DNA of 64,000 bases from Couchioplanes caeruleus (lineage in GTDB: Bacteria > Actinomycetota > Actinomycetes > Mycobacteriales > Micromonosporaceae): contig NZ_RJKL01000001.1 in the NCBI RefSeq assembly GCF_003751945.1, positions 248,001 to 312,000 of the forward strand, given 5' to 3'. Positions 60,630 through 64,000 of the stretch are shown here, piece by piece. Made by a program: the position numbers and the translations under genes. Each line of letters begins with the position of its first letter. Position 1 is the stretch's first letter. The notes beneath the pieces are model-generated. The model worked only from the letters and a program-made list of their open reading frames with translations. It did not search any database and was not told the DNA's origin.

Positions 60630-60651
60630 CGACCTGGAGAGTCCGAGGTCG

Positions 60652-60691
60652 CCGGTGTGGGCCGGGCCGTCTCCAGCCCGGCCCACACCGG
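60652..60691. terminator. Hairpin between convergent GAF and phoX genes
   Basis: CCGGTGTGGGCCGGGC and GCCCGGCCCACACCGG, perfect 16-bp arms with an 8-base loop, 22 bases after the GAF gene and 49 before the end of phoX. Confidence 0.85.
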
Positions 60692-60740
60692 CGGCCTGCT
60701 GCCGGGCCGGGCCGTCTCCAGCCCCGCCTGCACCGGCCTG

Positions 60741-62822
60741 TCAGCTCCCGACCGGGCCGCCGTCGAGGCGCCAGGTCACCACCACCGCCGGCTTGGCGAA
60801 GTCGCCGTCGGGCCAGGTGGAGGCGGGCTTCTCCAGCGACGCGCCGGAGATCTCGCCGGGGTGTTGCACCGCGACGAAGACCGAGCGGTCGTCGCCGGTG
60901 ATGAACGGCCCGCAGGTCTCCGCGCCGATCGGCACGGTGAGGAACTGCTTGAGATGGCCGCGCTCGGGACCCTCGATCGCGGTGGCGAACAGACCGTCGT
61001 TGCTGCCCAGCGCATTGCCATCGGTGGAGATCCACAGGTTGCCGGCGCTGTCGAAGGCGACGTTGTCCGGGCACGAGATCGGCGAGACCGCCCCCTTGTC
61101 GTAGCCCGCGAAGTAGGTCGACGGGTCGGCCGGGTCGCCGCAGACGATCGGCAGCGACCAGGTGAAACTGTCCCCGGTGTGGTCGCCGCCGTCCTCGACC
61201 AGCTCGAAGATCTGGCCGTGCTTGTTCGCCGCCCGCGGGTTCGCCTCGTCCACACCCGGATAGGTGCCGACCGCCCGGTTGGTGTTGTTGGTCAGCGCCG
61301 CATAGATCTTTCCGGTGACCAGGCTCGGCTGGACGTCCTCGGGGCGGTCCATCTTGGTCGCGCCGACCGCGTCCCCGGCAAGGCGGGCGTACGTGAGGAC
61401 CTCCACGACGCTCATGCCCGGGACGTGCGACCGCTGGCCGGAGGCGAGCTTGATCCAGCGGCCGGTACCGTCGAAGGCGCCGTCGGACGGCAACTTGCCC
61501 GTCCCGTCGATCTCCGCCGGAGGGCTGTCACCGGTCAACTTGGCCACATACAAGGTGCCGGACTCCAGCAGCATCAGGTTGTGCCGGCGGTTACCCGGAA
61601 TGAACCTCTTCGCCGAGACGAACTTGTACAGATAATCGAAACGCTCGTCATCACCCATGTACGCCACCACGTGACCGCTCTTGGCCACGATCACGTTGGC
61701 GCCCTCGTGCTTGAACCGGCCCATCGCCGTGTGCTTACGCGGCCGCGACCGCGGATCGTGCGGATCCACCTCGACGATCCAGCCGAACCGGTGCGCCTCG
61801 TTCGGGTGCTTCGCCAGGTCGAACCGCTCCTGCGCCCGCTCCCACCGCCGCGACCCGCTGGGATACCGCGCCGTGATCGAGATGCCGTACCGGGCAAGCT
61901 TCGGCTTCAGCGCCTCCGGGGCCTGATCACCGCCGACGAAGTACTGGTTGAAATTCTCCTCACCCGACAACACCGTGCCCCACGGCGTGACACCACCGGC
62001 ACAGTTGTTGAGCGTACCGATCGCGGTCCGCCCCTTCGGGTCCGCCGCGGTCCGCAGCAGCGACGACCCGGCGGCCGGGCCGGTGAAGTCGAACGGCGTG
62101 CGCAGGGCGGTGATGCGGCGGTTGTACGGCAGCCGGTTGCCGCGCACAGGGCGCCACTCGCCGGTGCGGCCCACCCGCTCGATCTCCACGACGGACAGGC
62201 CGTGCGCGGCCATGGCGGTCTGGATCTGGCCGGTGGTCATCGCCTCGAGGGTGGTGAAGCCGGGGAACATCAGCTCCTCGTTGGTGTACTCGTGGTTCAC
62301 CACGAGCAGCGCCCGCCGCCCGTCCCGACCCACCGGCAGCACCCCGACGAAGTCGTTGTTGTAGCCGAACTGCGCAGCCTGCCGGTCGGCGGTCTGCCGA
62401 TGCACGTCCAGCGGGGGCGCGCCGGGAAGGACCGGGTCGCCCCACCGGATCACCACGGCGGAGTCGTAGCCGTGGGGCACGATCACCGCGTCGAGCGTGT
62501 TGGGCGGGATCGGGACGAAGGTCAGCTCGCCGCCCGCGGAGGGAGGAGCGGCGGCCGCGGGACCGGTCGCGGCCTGCGCGGGCCGGGCCGGAGCCGACCC
62601 GGCGCCGAAGCCGAGCACCAGAGCGCCGGCCGCACCGAGCCGGACGAGGCCCCGCCGGGTCATCCCGGCACGGACCAGGTCGCCGAGGTAAGGGTTGGCG
62701 GAGGTGTTGGGAACCGGATGGTCGCAGGCGTTGCCGCACCGGTGGAGGCACGTCATGGGGTCGCGGCCGGAGTGGGTGGACAGCAGCGGCATCGGCTTGG
62801 GCCTCGGTGGTCCGGACATCAC
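60741..62822 (-). CDS. phoX: PhoX-family alkaline phosphatase
   Basis: A 693-residue secreted enzyme with a long n-region and a Tat motif TRRGLVRLG at residues 55-63, followed by a hydrophobic stretch and cleavage near PAQA (~83). Key parts: LLVVNHEYTNEELMFPG (Ca/Fe ligand region), TLNNCAGGVTPWGTVLSGEENFNQYF, MGRFKHEGANVI, KMDRPEDVQ and SCPDNVAFDSAGNLWISTDG. PhoX uses Fe and Ca to release phosphate from organic esters. A PHO box lies just upstream. GTG 62822 or ATG 62819. Confidence 0.93.
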   Translation of the reverse strand: MMSGPPRPKPMPLLSTHSGRDPMTCLHRCGNACDHPVPNTSANPYLGDLVRAGMTRRGLVRLGAAGALVLGFGAGSAPARPAQAATGPAAAAPPSAGGELTFVPIPPNTLDAVIVPHGYDSAVVIRWGDPVLPGAPPLDVHRQTADRQAAQFGYNNDFVGVLPVGRDGRRALLVVNHEYTNEELMFPGFTTLEAMTTGQIQTAMAAHGLSVVEIERVGRTGEWRPVRGNRLPYNRRITALRTPFDFTGPAAGSSLLRTAADPKGRTAIGTLNNCAGGVTPWGTVLSGEENFNQYFVGGDQAPEALKPKLARYGISITARYPSGSRRWERAQERFDLAKHPNEAHRFGWIVEVDPHDPRSRPRKHTAMGRFKHEGANVIVAKSGHVVAYMGDDERFDYLYKFVSAKRFIPGNRRHNLMLLESGTLYVAKLTGDSPPAEIDGTGKLPSDGAFDGTGRWIKLASGQRSHVPGMSVVEVLTYARLAGDAVGATKMDRPEDVQPSLVTGKIYAALTNNTNRAVGTYPGVDEANPRAANKHGQIFELVEDGGDHTGDSFTWSLPIVCGDPADPSTYFAGYDKGAVSPISCPDNVAFDSAGNLWISTDGNALGSNDGLFATAIEGPERGHLKQFLTVPIGAETCGPFITGDDRSVFVAVQHPGEISGASLEKPASTWPDGDFAKPAVVVTWRLDGGPVGS

Positions 62823-62867
62823 CCTCAGAGCTCCTCGCAGATCGACTGCGGCGAGTCTAAGCGGGAC

Positions 62868-62889
62868 TCTGTGTAAACGAAAGGTTAAC
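62868..62889 (-). promoter_or_regulatory. PHO box (PhoP site) of phoX
   Basis: On the minus strand two 11-base direct units: GTTAACCTTTC (62889-62879) and GTTTACACAGA (62878-62868), matching the actinobacterial PhoP consensus GTTCACC-N4. A TTAGACT -10-like box follows. About 46 bases from the phoX start. Confidence 0.75.
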
Positions 62890-62898
62890 GCTCGGCAA

Positions 62899-63828
62899 TC
62901 AAGTTGCCAGCGAGGCGACCTCGTCCGCGCAGCCCCAGGACAGGGTCATGCCGGCGCCGCCGTGGCCGTACGCGTGCACGACGGTCCCGCCGGACATCTT
63001 CTCGACCTCGACCCGCGGTCCGCCGCGCCGGGCCGGGCGCAGGCCCACCTTCTCCCCCACCACCGGTGCGCCCGCGAGCTCCGGCACGAGCGTCAGGCAT
63101 CGCTCGACGATCGCGGCGCGGGTCGCCGGATCGGGGGTGGTGTTCCAACTGTTCTCGTCGAAGGTGCCGCCCAGCACGACGTCGCGGGTGCGCGGGTGCA
63201 CGTACGTGCTGGGCCGGGTCAGGTCGCGCACCGAGACGAAGACGCCCGGGTTGGCGACCAGCACGATCTGCCCGCGGACCGGGTACACGTCGGGGTCGCC
63301 GCAGAGCGAGCCGGCGGCCAGGCCCGTGGCGTTGACGATCACCGGCGCCTCCGCGAGGGCCTCCTCCAGCCGGTCGACCCGGCGGCGCACCACCCGCCCG
63401 CCGGCACGCTCGAACCGCTGCCGCAACCACGGCAGGTAGACGTCCATCTCGACCGCCGGGGCGTCGAAGCGCACCTCGCGGGTCCACGGCGGATCGGCCG
63501 GCAGGTAGCGCACCCGGCCGGCGGCCGGCGCCCACCACGGCTCGCCGGTCGCGCCGTCGCGCTCGAGGTTGCGGGTCTCGCGGACCATCACCCCGGGCAC
63601 GCCGTCGCGGGCCTGGCGGCGGAAGTGCGCGTACGTCGCCGCGGCCCAGGCGAGCACCCGGGGCTCGAAGGTGAGCCCGGTCGGATACCAGGACGCCGCG
63701 GCGACCGCGGAGACCGTGTCCGCGGGCGCGTCCGGACTCCAGAGTGTCACGTCAAGGCCGCGCTCGCGCAGCCGCATCGCCGCCGTCATCCCGATGATCC
63801 CGCCGCCCACCACGATGACATCCGCCAT
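62899..63828 (-). CDS. FAD-dependent D-amino-acid oxidase-like enzyme
   Basis: A 309-residue protein of the DAAO family. N-terminal Rossmann motif VIVVGGGIIGMTAA, then SAVAAASWYPTGLTFEPRVL (family block near residue 45), VNATGLAAGSL, PVRGQIVLVANPGV, TYVHPRTRDVVLGGTF and C-terminal VVHAYGHGGAGMTLSWG. It would oxidise a neutral or basic D-amino acid to the keto acid. ATG 63828 is preferred over 63846 because AGGA lies 7 bases upstream. Confidence 0.92.
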   Translation of the reverse strand: MADVIVVGGGIIGMTAAMRLRERGLDVTLWSPDAPADTVSAVAAASWYPTGLTFEPRVLAWAAATYAHFRRQARDGVPGVMVRETRNLERDGATGEPWWAPAAGRVRYLPADPPWTREVRFDAPAVEMDVYLPWLRQRFERAGGRVVRRRVDRLEEALAEAPVIVNATGLAAGSLCGDPDVYPVRGQIVLVANPGVFVSVRDLTRPSTYVHPRTRDVVLGGTFDENSWNTTPDPATRAAIVERCLTLVPELAGAPVVGEKVGLRPARRGGPRVEVEKMSGGTVVHAYGHGGAGMTLSWGCADEVASLAT

Positions 63829-63889
63829 CCCGTCATCCTGCGCCATGACCGGTCGCCGGGTGCGTGACAGTCGGGTTGGCGACCGACAC

Positions 63890-63926
63890 GCGGACTCGCC
63901 CGGCCACGAGGGCCGGGCGAGTCCGC
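63890..63926. terminator. Hairpin after the partial right-edge gene
   Basis: GCGGACTCGCCCGGCC and GGCCGGGCGAGTCCGC, perfect 16-bp arms around ACGAG, 17 bases beyond the stop (63944) of the minus-strand gene entering from the right. Confidence 0.85.
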
Positions 63927-63943
63927 GGGGGGATGGGATGACG

Positions 63944-64000
63944 TCAGTTGGCCTTGAGCAGGATCCGGCCGGTCTGTGCGGCGCAGCTGCCCCACTTGTT
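63944..64000 (-). CDS. C-terminal 18 residues of a gene continuing past the window
   Basis: Minus-strand frame NKWGSCAAQTGRILLKAN ending at TGA 63944-63946, followed by a strong terminator hairpin, so it is most likely the true end of a gene. Too short to identify. Confidence 0.6.
   Translation of the reverse strand, partial: NKWGSCAAQTGRILLKAN

Noticed and set aside
1..64000. tRNA, rRNA or CRISPR arrays
   Set aside because: No T-loop-like GTTCGA-type segments in a cloverleaf context, no rRNA-like sequence and no regularly spaced repeats with unique spacers were seen by eye; a tRNAscan/Infernal run would settle it.

Overview
This window looks like a chromosomal segment of a high-GC actinomycete, most likely in the Actinoplanes/Micromonosporaceae range. 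That is inference. It rests on strong G/C third-position bias, many GTG starts and 4-base GTGA/ATGA overlaps, an RbpA gene, a mycosin-type protease, a (damaged) mycothiol-dependent isomerase gene and actinobacterial-style insertion sequences. I found no rRNA, tRNA or CRISPR array.

Left third (1-25.5 kb): an accessory region with many gene remnants. It holds a left-truncated serine hydrolase, two copies of an unusual pair (integral membrane protein + winged-helix regulator overlapping by GTGA), a TetR/SDR divergent pair with a fine palindromic operator, and fragments of IS5, IS256, ISNCY/IS1182-like, Tn3, tyrosine-integrase and serine-recombinase genes. A 48-bp perfect inverted repeat (4695-4742 and 9277-9324) bounds a 4.5-kb mosaic, and the genes abutting it are cut off at it. 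Further right are a large secreted beta-helix protein, a CoA-transferase, a divergent LysE/LysG-type exporter-regulator pair, a reductase-acetyltransferase fusion, and a decayed MFS pump beside an intact TetR gene.

Middle (25.5-36 kb): a class IV aminotransferase, a mycosin-like S8 protease, a cobalamin riboswitch controlling cbtB-cbtA and a phosphatase-like gene, a zinc-finger/coiled-coil protein with a 15-bp tandem repeat, rbpA behind a SigR-type promoter, fxsA, and the ppm1-lnt lipoprotein/mannosyl-donor operon.

36.5-44.7 kb is the most interesting block. A minus-strand operon carries kdd, an amidohydrolase gene, kamD, kamE, kal and a mutL-type gene; kamA is divergent. These are genes of the lysine 2,3-/5,6-aminomutase pathway known from amino-acid-fermenting anaerobes, but no Kce cleavage enzyme is visible and an amidohydrolase sits inside the operon. 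Kdd, KamDE and KamA would convert L-lysine through beta-lysine to 3-keto-5-aminohexanoate; Kal would deaminate 3-aminobutyryl-CoA; the MutL-type protein may service the B12 mutase.

Right end (44.7-64 kb): an intact IS630-type element inserted in the stop codon of a csbD gene, a two-gene ABC exporter, an Lrp regulator next to an acyl-CoA dehydrogenase, a PolI-type 5'-3' exonuclease, a GGDEF-EAL protein plus a GGDEF protein, an ArsP-like permease operon with a TIGR03943 partner and a propeller protein, a GAF protein, phoX with a clear PHO box, a D-amino-acid-oxidase-like gene, and the tail of a further gene. Many operons end in long GC-rich hairpins without U-tracts.
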